Shown here piece after piece: positions 34,474-44,870 of a DNA stretch of 64,000 bases. Source of the stretch: Vitrella brassicaformis (lineage: Eukaryota; Sar; Vitrellaceae); NCBI GenBank assembly GCA_001179505.1, contig CDMY01000370.1, forward strand, positions 33,513 to 97,512, in the 5' to 3' direction. The notes under the pieces were generated by a model. That model was not told the DNA's origin, ran no database searches, and worked only from the letters and a program-made list of their open reading frames with translations. Made by a program: the position numbers and the translations under genes. The stretch's first letter is position 1. Each line of letters starts with the position of its first letter.

Positions 34474-35211
34474 CTGACTGACTGATACGCTAGACACACT
34501 AGTTTCTTAGACATCCTCACCTAAGCTGACGTACGTGCCCTTTTTTCCTTCCTCTTAGGAATGCACGGCCTCTGATCTTGCTGAGTGCTTGTGGGCGTGG
34601 TGTATCATGTTTCATGTCTCGTCTGTGTGTGCCCGTGTGTGTGTGTGTGTGTGGTCTGATAGCAAGGAAGAAACCTAAGGCAGTCAACTATTGGCTCAGC
34701 AGTAAGGGGATAGCCATGTCCGGCATTCATTCATATGTGCCGGGGCAAGGGATTGGTATTTTGGAACAAGGCAAGGCAAGTGCGTGCCTTCCATGCTTTT
34801 GGGAGGCTTTTTTCGCGCATACATCGGCAAGCGTACATGTTGAATGGCAGTCACGTGATTGCATGATTGCGTGGATATAGCGGACAGGCAACTCTTTCAC
34901 ACATCACGCGCACGATAAAGGAAATGCGTTTCCTTTGGTCCACACGCATACGCATGCAGATCGATCAATCACGGCGAAATAAAACCATACACACGTTGCG
35001 CGTACGCAGCTATTTCAAAACGAACTCAAGACCATACATACCATAGTGTGTGTATAATGTATAGTGTGGCTGTATACGCCATTGCACTTCCTGAATCGAC
35101 AAGCAGCATCTCATCCCATCTACTAAGCAAACACTTGCACAGCACGCACGCACGAAGCTATCCATCCCATCCACTGCACACCCAATCAGCCCATCCATCC
35201 ATCCATGTGTG
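34474..35211. other. Intergenic spacer between convergent genes
   Basis: The stop codon at 34471 is followed by GACT repeats. The rest has TG-rich and mixed sequence, with no open frame of coding quality. Confidence 0.5.
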
Positions 35212-37347
35212 CTATCTCTTCTTGCCCGCGCCATGGTGTCTGCCGCCCTCTCCCTCCGCCAGAATCGACGGCAGCCACTCTGCCTTGTCCGTCAGCTCTC
35301 TCGACCGAGATAAAGACGCCCAGCCCAGAATCTGTCTGCCACCGCTTTCTTTGTCTGTCTCTTTGCCAGGAGACCCGCTCCCTCTGCTGCTGGTGGTGGT
35401 GCTGGTGGTGGATGAGGAAGCGGACGACACAGTGGTGGGGGTGAGCACATCCTCCCGTGGCACCGACACGTCGATCGAGCAATAGGTCGGGTGGCTGTGG
35501 CTGACGTGGCTGCTCTGGCTGGTGTAGAAGTGCAAGAACTGCTCTTTCCTCTTGACGTGTGAGAGGGAGAAGGGCGCCAGGATGGTGACGATGACCAGAC
35601 AGCCGAGAGCGATAGACGGGACCACCTCGTAGCTCCAGCTGTACCAGATGGCGAGAAAGCACGGCAGCAGGGATATCAACACGCCGGGAGCGCAGAAAGC
35701 CACACATCCCCAGAAAGAGCGGATGGGCACCCAACATGCCCTACCGAGGTCCGGCCGCGTCCACCGCAGATGCAGGAAGGCCGCATAGACAATCACGTTG
35801 GTTGCGGCGTAAGACAGGGACGAGATACTCGTGAGGCTCGTGAACTTGAGGAAGATCGAGCATGCCATGGCGAACACGAAGAGGGCCACCATTGCGCGGA
35901 CGGGCTGCTGGTTGCTGGTGCGCTCGGCGAGGAATGAGGGAAGGTAGCCGTGGTCGGCCATGCAAGCGACGAACTCACAGGAAGTGGTGAGGTCGCCCAC
36001 GAACTGCCCCAGTGCCGAGATGACCGAGCCTGCGATGACAAGGCGGCCGAGAACAACACCGAAGAGGCCGCCGCCGATAGCTCTGGCCACCTCAACGAAA
36101 TACCCGTCGGTCCACGCGATGTAGGTCGGCAGCACCGCCGCACCTGCAGTGTGAGAAGGAAGGGCAGAGAGAGGCGCGCATACACACGTTCGTGTGTGGT
36201 GTGCCGAGGGCTTTCTCACCTGCCCAGAGCGGCAGGACGTATGAGATGGAGACGACGATGCAGTTGACCAGCATGGCTGTTGGGACGTTACGCAGATCGC
36301 TGTTGTCCTCAACTCGCGTCAAAGCACTGTGGTAGCTGCACAACACACAAAACAAGACACGCACACAAACAAAAACAGACGCACACACATGGGCATGAGA
36401 GCCTCTCTCTCTCTTCCAGAGAGAGGTCTTTGTGCTTACCCAGAGTTGCACCAAATCAATGTCGTGATGCCAGCGAAGAGCTGCATCTGGTGGGGGTACT
36501 TGGGTATGCTCATGAAGGCCACTGGCGACACAGCCACAGGGGCCCAAAGCAGGATAATTACAAAGGGCAATATGGCCCCCACGGTGAGGCACACGAACAC
36601 CGAGCCGATCTGGTCGATCTTGAGTGTGCAGATGAAGAGCCCCAGGAACATGATGGTGAAGTTGAAGGCCGTCTCGAAGCGCTCATCGGTGCCGAACATC
36701 GGCACCCACTTGGACAAATACCCGACCGAGCATGAAGAATAAGAACTGACACCCAAGAGAGTGCGATGATAAGAGTCGGTATGGTTCCATCAGTCGTCGG
36801 TGACTCACCCGAGCACAGTGCATTCATAGGCCAAATAGATAATACCGGTCAGAAACCCTGAGAGCGGTCCGAGGCCGTATCGGGCCCATACCTGACACAT
36901 ACAGGCAGGCAGGTTATCCCAATCGATTACAGACTGATTGCTGCCCCTCCTCTCCCTCTCCTCTGCACCATGAGGGGTGCCTACCATTGGCCCTCCGTTG
37001 TGCGGCATCATGAGGGAGAGCTCCAGACAGACGAGCGAGTAGGGAAAGGCATAGAGGACGCACATGGCGAGCTGACCGCCGATGGCCAAGGGCAGCCCCA
37101 GGGACCGCACGAGCATCTCCGACCCGTACACGCCGCCCGACACGGAGAAGAATGCCAGACCCAGCAACCCAAGGATGCCCAGCTTCGACTGGGCCCACGA
37201 AGATGCTCCTGCTGTTGTCTTTGCCGCATTGCCGTGGCCATCAGAGAGGGAGCAGGCTGTGTAGGTGGTGCTGCTGCTGTGCGATGACGGGGCGTGCAGA
37301 GGGCTCAGCGATAGGGCTGCGTCACTCTCGATGTCACAGCTCCGCAT
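35212..37347 (-). CDS. APC-superfamily amino acid/polyamine permease
   Basis: About five exons encode a protein with 11-12 hydrophobic segments. The start at 37347 (MRSCDIESDAALSLSPLHAP) gives a Ser-rich cytosolic N-tail, then LGILGLLGLAFFSVSGGVYG. The GG-containing first helix and the LELSLMMPHNGGPM motif are hallmarks of the amino acid-polyamine-organocation family. Later exons give GFLTGIIYLAYECTVLG, FIMFLGLFICTLKIDQIG-like helices, MLVNCIVVSISYVLPLWAG and VVLGRLVIAGSVISALGQFV. A hydrophilic Ser/Thr-rich C-tail ends GAGKKR at 35212. The fold resembles plant-type polyamine and cation/amino acid uptake permeases; substrate cannot be read from sequence. A longer in-frame start at 37701 would overlap the divergent PF20 gene, so 37347 is preferred. 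The promoter region to the PF20 ATG is 292 bases. Confidence 0.85.
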
Positions 37348-37639
37348 AGTTTGCAGCGAGAGGAAGAAGAGAGATGAGGATGAGAGAACTGACTGAGGGG
37401 ACGCTCCACAGCTCAGAGAGAAGGCCTCCGTTTCCTGTCCATGCTTGTCAACGTCGTTGCGATGGCTGCTGACCAACGCCTCACCGCAGAGAGGGAATGA
37501 TATCGCTCCGCAGCTGCGCTGCTCGAATCTGAGGCTGGGCTCTCGCTGCTTCTCTGGAAAAATGAGCGGATTCCCGAGATGCGTAGCGCGCTCAGGCGAA
37601 GTCTCGCCCCCAAGCGCGCAGCCCCCAGGCGAAAGGCAC

Positions 37640-40600
37640 ATGGCGATGGCGGACGAGGTCGAGCCTCTCGTCGACGTTGAAGGTGGAAACACATACAACA
37701 AAGATGACCCTCAGCCTTTTCTGCACTGCAATGCCATCTGGATCTGTGTCTGTGTTTGTGTTGTGTGGTGTTGGATGTGTGTGACTGACCATCCTGACCA
37801 ATCCATCCATCCATCTATCCATCCATCCATCCCTGGGTGGCGTGGTCCATCAGAGTTGAGTGAGGATGAGGACGTCTTCGAGGTGGAGGAGCTCGACGAG
37901 GAGGGGCTGCCCGCCGAGGGTGAGGAGGACGAGGAGGAGGACGACATCAACGACCTCAACAAACTCATTGCACAGGCCAAGGAAACAAAAGGTCACACAG
38001 ACACACAGGCAGACAGACAAGCAAGGCAAGAAAGGATGCATGGATGGACGGTCGTGTTGGTTGTGTGGTTGAGTGTGGTGCAGAGGCTGAGGAGGAGGCG
38101 GGGAGGGCGCGGGGTCTGCCCGAGGCGTCCGAGCGTCCCGCCGTGGTCGACGACTTCATTCGCAACTTTCTCATGAAATTCAACATGAAAGAGACACTCG
38201 AGGCCTTCCAGGTCACACCGACTCACTCACCGACACACACACGCGCCGCGCCCTCGTCTCAATTGTGTCTCTGTGTCTGTGTCTGTGTCTGTGCATTGAT
38301 TCCTTCATTGGTTGATTGATTCAGAGTGAGTGGTACGAGCTGCAGGAGGCTGGGAAGCTGGCGGACAGTGAGGGTGCCCTGGTGGTCCCCGATGTTTACG
38401 TCACGCAGCAGACCATGGCTGACGAAATCCGATCACTCAAGACGGAGCTCAGCCAAACCAGGGCCATCGCTGCAAAGGCCAAGTGAGCTAGGGAGACAGA
38501 CAGACAAGAAGGGCGGGGATTCACTCACAAATGTGCAGGAAACGAGCGCGCGCGTCTGTGTGTGTGTGTGTGTGTGTGGCGACAGGTCTGGTTGGGACAA
38601 GTTTCGTAAGGAGCGTGATTTCCACCGGATGCACCACAGAAGGGTCGTGCAGGAGAAGAACAAACTCATCAGTAAGCCGATGGATGGATGGACGCTCTCA
38701 CCCAGCGAGTCATTGTTGCCATGTTGTCGACAACATTTACCGCAGCTGATCTGCGTCGCCTCAAGAAGCACTACGACCAGTATGAGCCCACCCTTCACGA
38801 ACTGAAAACAAGATACGAGGTCACAACACACCCGCCTTGTGGCATCCAGCTCTCCTTCGTCATCTCCCTTCACTGTGTGTCTCCCATCCCATGTGTCTGT
38901 CTGTCTGTCTGTCTGTCTTTCAGTCAGTGATGAAGGAGAAGATGCTGCTCCGTCTGGAGCGAGACCGCCTGTTGGGCAAAGTCGACACACTGCAGCGACA
39001 GACCACCAAGAAGTCAGAGGCCGGCGAGGTGGGTGCGGGCGCCACCACCGCCACCGGTGCGGCCGAGACATCGCTGCAGCAGCCCAGCACTTCCACCGCA
39101 CCGCAAGCCCGGCTTAAGGGCGGGCCGTCGCAGACAGAGGGCGTCTCCACTGAAGGTGAGTGAGCACACCAGTCTCACCCTGATTCCGGCCGTTCCCTCT
39201 GTGCGTGCGTGTGGTGCGCAGAGAGTCGTAAGCGTCGCCCGCAGCTGCAGGACACCCCCTGGCCGGCCGACGAGAGGCAGCGGAGGGGCGTCGGTGGGAT
39301 GCAGGTGACTGTCACCAGCACCGCCACCACCGGCCCCGCTGTCGACGCGGCCAGGCTCAAGCTGCACCGCACCTTCAAGGGCCACATGGCTGCCATCGCT
39401 GCCGTCGCCTTCCACCCCAAGATGCCACTCGGTAGGACACGCACACATCAACTGGACGGACCAGTCTGTCGATGAATTGAATGTCGTTATGTGCTGTGCT
39501 GTGTTGTGTTGTGTTGTGTTGTGTTGTATGTGCGTGCAGTGGCGACGGCGAGCGACGACCGCACGTGGAAGACCTGGTCGATGCCCGGCGGCGAGCTCGT
39601 CATGAGCGGGGAGGGGCACAGAGTGAGTGAACCAGTGAATGCGTGAGTGTAAGCATTTGCTGCCTTTCTCATTATCATCCACTGATACGTCATCAGGATT
39701 GGCTGAGCGGTGTGGTTTTCCATCCGCGCGGCAGTCGGTTGATCAGCACGTCGGGCGACGGCACCGCCAAGGTGTGGGATTTCGTCAAGGAGCGCTGTGT
39801 GCACACGTTCAAGGACCACTCGTCGGCAGTGTGGGGATGCGACGTACACTGTGGAGGTGAGATGCGCATCACAGATGCTAAGGGATCAATAAACGAACGA
39901 ACGGACACACACCCAGAGAGGGAGAGGCTGCTTTGTGTGTCTCTGTTGCTGTCTGTGTGTGTGTCTTGATTGCAGGCGACTTCCTTGTGACGGCCGGCAT
40001 GGACCACACCGCCCGCGTCTTTGACCTGAACAGGCAAGGAAAAACACATACATGGATCAGGACACGAGACATACAAGCCTGTCTAACAAGATGGTGTGGG
40101 CGTCGGTGTGTTCTTGCAGCCACCGGTGCCGGCAGACGCTTCGCGGCCACGTGGATGCTGTCAACTCGGCCAAGTTCCAGCCACAGAGCGCCATCATCTG
40201 CACCGCGTCGGGCGACAAAACGGTCACCGAGATCATTGACAAACGGTCAACGAATAGATGCTTGTGTATTGTTTGTTCGTCGCTTGATGCAGGTGTCTCT
40301 GTGGGACATGCGGTCAGGCCTGTGCGTGCAGACCTTCTACGGCCACAGCAACGCATGCAACCACGCCACCCTCAACTCACAGGCAGGAAAATAAACTGCT
40401 GTCATGTTAGGCAGCCAACCATTGGCGCACGAACCAAGGTGCTGTTTTTCTCCATGTCATCATATGTGTAATCAGGGTGCGGTCGTGGCGTCATCCGATG
40501 CTGACGGCATCGTCAAACTCTGGGACGTCCGAAAGATCGCCGAAATACTGCAAATCGACACAGGCACGGACACACGAACAGATAGGCGAAAGGGAGAGAC

Positions 40601-41013
40601 ACGTGTGTGGTGTGTGTGTGTGTGTGTGTGTGGGTGTGGGTGTATGTGTGTGTCCTGCTGTAGGTCGTTACCCCGCCAACGCAGCGGCATACGACCCGAG
40701 CGGCAACACGCTGGCCATCGCATCGGGGGACGCATCCATCAAACTGTACAACCAACACCACATCCATCCATCCATCCATTGGTGCACGTGTGTGGGTGGG
40801 GTGGCAGGTTCGATGTTGAGCAGCAAGCGTTTGTCAGCAACCTGGAGGGACACGAAGACGCTGTACAGGTGACAAGAAACAAACTTGTTTGTACTGGCTG
40901 ATGTGATATGCGGATGTGTCATTTGTCGAGTGCAGGATGTGGTGTTTGATCCCCGCGGCAGCATGCTCGTCTCGGCTTCATCAGACGCATCATTCAGAGT
41001 CTGGCAGCCATGA
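37640..41013 (+). CDS. SPAG16: PF20/SPAG16-like WD40 protein of the axonemal central apparatus
   Basis: About 17 exons. The N-terminus (MAMADEVEPLVDVEG) is followed by an acidic region (VFEVEELDEEGLPAEGEEDE). A LisH-like helix comes next (VVDDFIRNFLMKFNMKETLE), then coiled coils containing the family hallmark WDKFRKERDFHRMHHRRVVQ. From about 39350 seven WD40 blades follow: KGHMAAIAAVAFHP, VATASDDRTWKTW, LISTSGDGTAKVWDF, DFLVTAGMDHTARVFD, TLRGHVDAVNSAKFQP, VSLWDMRSGLCVQTFYGH, VASSDADGIVKLWDVRK and a last ASSDASFRVWQP. PF20 bridges the C2 microtubule of the central pair and is needed for flagellar motility. Its presence implies a flagellated life stage. Several exons are under 60 bases and introns carry TG, CTGT and CCAT repeats. 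The stop is TGA at 41011-41013. Confidence 0.92.
37801..37832. repeat. (CCAT)n microsatellite in the first PF20 intron
   Basis: About seven CATC units occur in the intron between exons 1 and 2. This is one of the few cases where this repeat appears as CCAT, not GGAT, on the sense strand. Confidence 0.8.
39501..39535. repeat. (TTGTG)n microsatellite in a PF20 intron
   Basis: About five TTGTG units lie immediately before an exon acceptor. The same pentamer occurs at 47560-47590 in the aminotransferase gene. Confidence 0.8.
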
Positions 41014-41239
41014 CACACACGCACACATGCGTCAACGAGTGCATGGACAAGAAGTTGCTCGATAAAGCCAATTCGTCGGTATACTGTGCGTCCACCACTC
41101 CATGCAGATACATACACACACGTGTACGTGTCCAAAGGACTGGCAGGGCTAGAGCAAGCAAAAAGAATCCGCACAGCCCACACACGCATCGATCAAGAGA
41201 AAGGCTCCACCACACATGACTGCTCCCCTTTCTGTCTGT

Positions 41240-41926
41240 CTATCCCCCTGGCTCGTCGTTCAACCGCTTCAAGATGTCGGCGAGCCCGCTGGAGAGGGCC
41301 GGCCCACGGCTGCTCTTGACCTTCTTCCTCGGATGGGCACCAGCGGCAGAAGAAGTGGCAGAAGCAGCAGCAGCTTCCCCGTCCCTCTCCCTCCCCTCCT
41401 CCTCAGGTGGGTGTGGACGCTTCTTGGACGCGTCCCGCGGCTTCTGCGCCTCGCTCTCCCGTGTATCACCCACCCTCCCGGTGCACTCGGCGTGCCGGTC
41501 TGTGGATCGGCAGCACTTGTAGCCCCACTGCTGCATGTCCGGGTCATAGTACGACCCCCAGACGGCCGTGTGGCCGTTGACGTGCACGTCCTCCTTGTAC
41601 TTGGACTTGTTGACGGGTCGGCTGGACTGGTCGACCTTGATGGGCTTCTGTGCCTTTGGCCTGCCCTGGTCCCTCTTGCCAGTGGCCTTCATCTCGGACT
41701 GAGTGGGCGTGAGCTCGGACATCTCGCGCTGCCGCACGGCGCGCCTGAGTTCCTCGATTTTGCTTTCCTCCTGTCTGCGCTCGAGCATCTCTTGCTGCAT
41801 CTTTTCCTCCCGCTTCTTCTTCTCCTCGGCCTGCCAGACCTTTTCGAGGTTCTGGAAGTTGCCCGGGTGGAAGGGCTTGTGCATGATGAAGTTGGCGCTC
41901 TTGCTGCCTATCTTGCCCATCCACAT
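41240..41926 (-). CDS. CIR_N-domain, probably spliceosome-associated protein
   Basis: A single exon starts at 41926 (MWMGKIGSKSANFIMHKPFH). The Cir_N signature HPGNFQNLEKVWQAEEKKKR comes next, then a long charged helix (ELRRAVRQREMSEL). A central motif, VHVNGHTAVWGSYYD then QWGYKCCRS and CTG, closely resembles the Slu7/CIR-type zinc-knuckle region. The basic tail ends LADILKRLNDEPGG at 41240. Cir_N proteins include CIR1 and the splicing factor CWC25, which act in late pre-mRNA splicing steps or in corepressor complexes. A GTG codon 24 bases upstream extends the frame, but the ATG is preferred. Its divergent partner begins at 42221, and a TGCGAGCTT element lies between them. A long open frame on the opposite strand is a shadow of its G/C-biased codons. 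Confidence 0.78.
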   Translation of the reverse strand: MWMGKIGSKSANFIMHKPFHPGNFQNLEKVWQAEEKKKREEKMQQEMLERRQEESKIEELRRAVRQREMSELTPTQSEMKATGKRDQGRPKAQKPIKVDQSSRPVNKSKYKEDVHVNGHTAVWGSYYDPDMQQWGYKCCRSTDRHAECTGRVGDTRESEAQKPRDASKKRPHPPEEEGRERDGEAAAASATSSAAGAHPRKKVKSSRGPALSSGLADILKRLNDEPGG

Positions 41927-42110
41927 CTTGCCGACAGCTACAGATGACACAGGGGACCTCTCCGGGTCAGATGGGTGTCAGACGAACGAGGAACGATGGG
42001 GTGGCACGACAAAACGCCGACTCGATGTCGAGACGACGATGCGATGACAGGAAGGCCTCCTCGAAGCTGGTACACAGGCAATTCGCGGTTCGCTGGGCTG
42101 CTCCTTCCAC

Positions 42111-42119
42111 TGCGAGCTT
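42111..42119. promoter_or_regulatory. TGCGAGCTT element in a divergent promoter
   Basis: TGCGAGCTTA lies between the start of the CIR_N gene (41926, minus) and that of the 42221 gene (plus), about 100 bases from the latter, followed by an AT-rich stretch (AAAAATCAAACTT). Confidence 0.5.
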
Positions 42120-42220
42120 AAAAATCAAACTTAGGGCATTCGTGAAACCGCTCTCCAAGCGTGCCACGACGATCGCGTCGTTTCGAGCGCCAGCGGGACT
42201 CGCGCGCCGTCTGTGCATCC

Positions 42221-43019
42221 ATGGGAGCGGCAGAAGGGCGGCTGGTGGCTGACGGAGAGAGCATCGAAGCCAAACGTGACCATGTCGAGGGCGTGCTGCT
42301 GAGCGTCAAGGAGCGCCTGCAGCTGAGCCCCTACTTTGTGGATCAGGCGCTCTTACACATCAAGACGTAAGCAGAACCAACACACAGACGAACGCCGGCA
42401 ATTCATGGCACATGGACGGCTATTCGTCGCGCTGCTTGCTGTCTGTCTGTCTGTGTCAGTTTCCGTAGCCGTGGGATGCTCGATAAATTTGAGAAGCTGC
42501 TGATGGATATGGTGGGCGATGACAATGCGCCGGCAGAGCTGTCTGAGGACGAACGTCTGGCGCGTGTCCATCGATTCTGGAGTAAAGCATGCTTCCGGTG
42601 CGCGCAGATCACCAAGGGGGTGTCACCAGCAGCCGGTGGGGCATCGGATGAGGGAGAGGAAATCAGCACATTCGAGCGCAGGAAGGAGGAGCTGCAAAGG
42701 TCGGTGCGTCGGTGGGTGGGGAAGCGCAGGAAAGCCTCAGGCTGCATCCATGGCTTCATGGATGGATGGATTGGATGGATGTGTGTGCCATGCATTTTTC
42801 AGGTCGGTGGTGAGTGTCCTTGACGAGCTCGACTTGCCGCGTGCCAGTGACATCGTCTTCTCCCAAGTGGAGGACAGCATCGACTCGATGGAGGCCATCG
42901 ATCGCACTGAGGGGGCGCTGGCGGCACTGAGGGAGAGGGCAGCCGAGGATGGGTCAGAGATGAACCGTGCCGTCGCACTGACCCTCTTCCTTGCCGCCGT
43001 TGCAGGGCGGGACGTGTGA
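42221..43019 (+). CDS. Small helical protein of unknown function
   Basis: Three exons give about 210 residues. Exon 1 (42221 to about 42369) encodes MGAAEGRLVADGESIEAKRD and SPYFVDQALLHIKT. Exon 2 (about 42460-42700) encodes FRSRGMLDKFEKLLMDMVGD and HRFWSKACFRCAQITKG. Exon 3 (about 42804-43019) encodes SVVSVLDELDLPRASDIVFS and ends LAAVAGRDV. Splice phases are consistent (CAG AG joins G TCG). The protein is acidic and mostly helical with no signal peptide. No known domain is recognised. It lies 100 bases before an assembly gap. Confidence 0.65.
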
Positions 43020-43121
43020 TGCCAGGCCGGGTGAACGCTTCACAGGTTCTGTCTGTACGTCTGTATGTGTACATACACGCTGTGCTGGGATGTGTGATTT
43101 TGTGTTTGGGTTTCGGGGGGG

Positions 43122-43421
43122 NNNNNNNNNNNNNNNNNNNNNNNNNNNNNNNNNNNNNNNNNNNNNNNNNNNNNNNNNNNNNNNNNNNNNNNNNNNNNNN
43201 NNNNNNNNNNNNNNNNNNNNNNNNNNNNNNNNNNNNNNNNNNNNNNNNNNNNNNNNNNNNNNNNNNNNNNNNNNNNNNNNNNNNNNNNNNNNNNNNNNNN
43301 NNNNNNNNNNNNNNNNNNNNNNNNNNNNNNNNNNNNNNNNNNNNNNNNNNNNNNNNNNNNNNNNNNNNNNNNNNNNNNNNNNNNNNNNNNNNNNNNNNNN
43401 NNNNNNNNNNNNNNNNNNNNN
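43122..43421. other. Assembly gap (300 N) preceded by a G run
   Basis: Exactly 300 N, preceded by a GGGGGGG run, as at the first gap. Sequence from 43422 to 44131 has short repeats and no supported gene. Confidence 0.98.
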
Positions 43422-44131
43422 GGCCACAGGTCAGACTGGTTGCCTTGCATGATTGTGTAGGTACCATGCCATGCCTGGGTAGCAAAGGACCCCTCTTCAT
43501 GCCATGGATGGATGGGTGGATATGGTATACATTATCCACATGTCTTGACGACGAACTGATTATCCACACACACATGCGATGCGTACAGGCAGCCAAGGCA
43601 GCACATACATAAAAGAGACTACGTACACGATGTGTATGCCCGGCTCAAGACAAGACTAGACTACACGAATGAATCAGCGGCAGGACGGCTACTGTGTCTG
43701 TGTCCACGTGTTTGCTTGATTGCCTGCCTCTCTGGAACACACCTCACAATGGCACCTCACAAGGAAACACACAAACATCCTAATATGTACATGAGGCCAA
43801 AGTCAAAGTAGAGGAGACAGCTGAAGCTCAAACTCTCTAGCTCACACGACACAGGCAGGCGCATCAAATCGACAGTGACTGACTGACACGTACGCGCGTC
43901 CAAATAAACGTCCAAATAAACACAGACAGACGGACATGCACTGTACACATGCACAGCACAACATGCATCCATCAGAAACACAGAGCTCTGCATGGACTGG
44001 ACTCATCTACTCGAGACGACGAGAGAAACAAGATAGAAACGACGAAACAGAAAAGGAGAAAAGGTCGAATGTCAGGACAGCTGGCTGTTGATGATCTTTC
44101 CCCCGTGTGCGTCCCCCCTCCCTCTCCTCTC

Positions 44132-44870
44132 TCAGTCTGTTGACTGTCGATGTCTGACAGGCCCTGCCTTATCATCAGCCAGCAGCTGCTCAGGCACCTG
44201 CTCGTCAACGTCCCCCGCAGCCTCACCACTCGGCGACAACAGAGCCTCCACACCTGAATAAGTGAAAGCAAATTAACCAGCACACAAGCCAATCCTCTCT
44301 GTCTGGCCTGGTACCTCCCTCCCTTCATCCCTTGGTTCATTCCTTCTCGACTAACCTCGCTGTTGCTGCAGGTCGGCAAGGCGGGCGTCGCACCGCTTTT
44401 GTATCTTCACGGCGCGCTCGATGAGCGCCTCATGCTCAGAGAGCATCTCGGAAGCCCACGTGACATCCCCCAAGCGCAGCTGCTCGGTTGCTTCATCGTC
44501 CGCAGCAAGGGCCTTTTGCCGCCTCTCGTCAATCAGGCCGAGTAGCCAGACGCGGCTCTTGCCGCTCCTGTCCACCGCACGTTGGCACTCCCCCAGCAGC
44601 TCCTGTAGCACCGACAGGCTCATGCTCGACACTTCCTTGCGCTCATGCTCGGACGCCGCATCTGAGTAAGGACACACACACACACACACACAGAGACAGA
44701 CACAAACGCAGTATGGAGCATCCATATCTATTTCTGCCGTACTTTCTCGCTGACCGTGAGCTTTAACAAGGCTCAGGCGATACTCGGCCCTTTCGTGACG
44801 GATGGTGCCATTTTTGACGCGCACCTCAGCCTGGTGTAGCTGCTGACTCGCAGCAGGGGAATCACGATGG
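44132..44870 (-). CDS. Small coiled-coil protein of unknown function (5' end uncertain)
   Basis: Three coding segments run on the minus strand. The first includes SQQLHQAEVRVKNGTIRHER and AEYRLSLVKAHG (about 44765-44865). After a TG-repeat intron comes DAASEHERKEVSSMSLSVLQ, then LLGECQRAVDRSGKSRVWLL and SEMLSEHEALIERAVKIQKR, ending LQQQRG. After a GTTAGT donor the last exon gives GVEALLSPSGEAAGDVDEQV and ends HRQSTD at 44132. Phases agree at both introns. Heptad-like helices suggest a dimerising scaffold. No ATG is visible in frame upstream of the first segment, so an additional 5' exon is likely. Confidence 0.55.

Noticed and set aside
37348-37701. An upstream start for the permease at 37701
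   Set aside because: It would overlap the first exon of PF20 and adds a low-complexity segment; the ATG at 37347 leaves a normal divergent promoter.
41500-41600. Calling the CIR_N gene SLU7 because of the WGYKCC motif
   Set aside because: The N-terminus is clearly Cir_N, the zinc knuckle of Slu7 is missing, and the protein is far too short.
41216-41947. 243-codon open frame on the plus strand opposite the CIR_N gene
   Set aside because: It is rich in Leu/Pro, mirrors the GC-biased codons of the minus-strand gene and shows no domain; a shadow frame.
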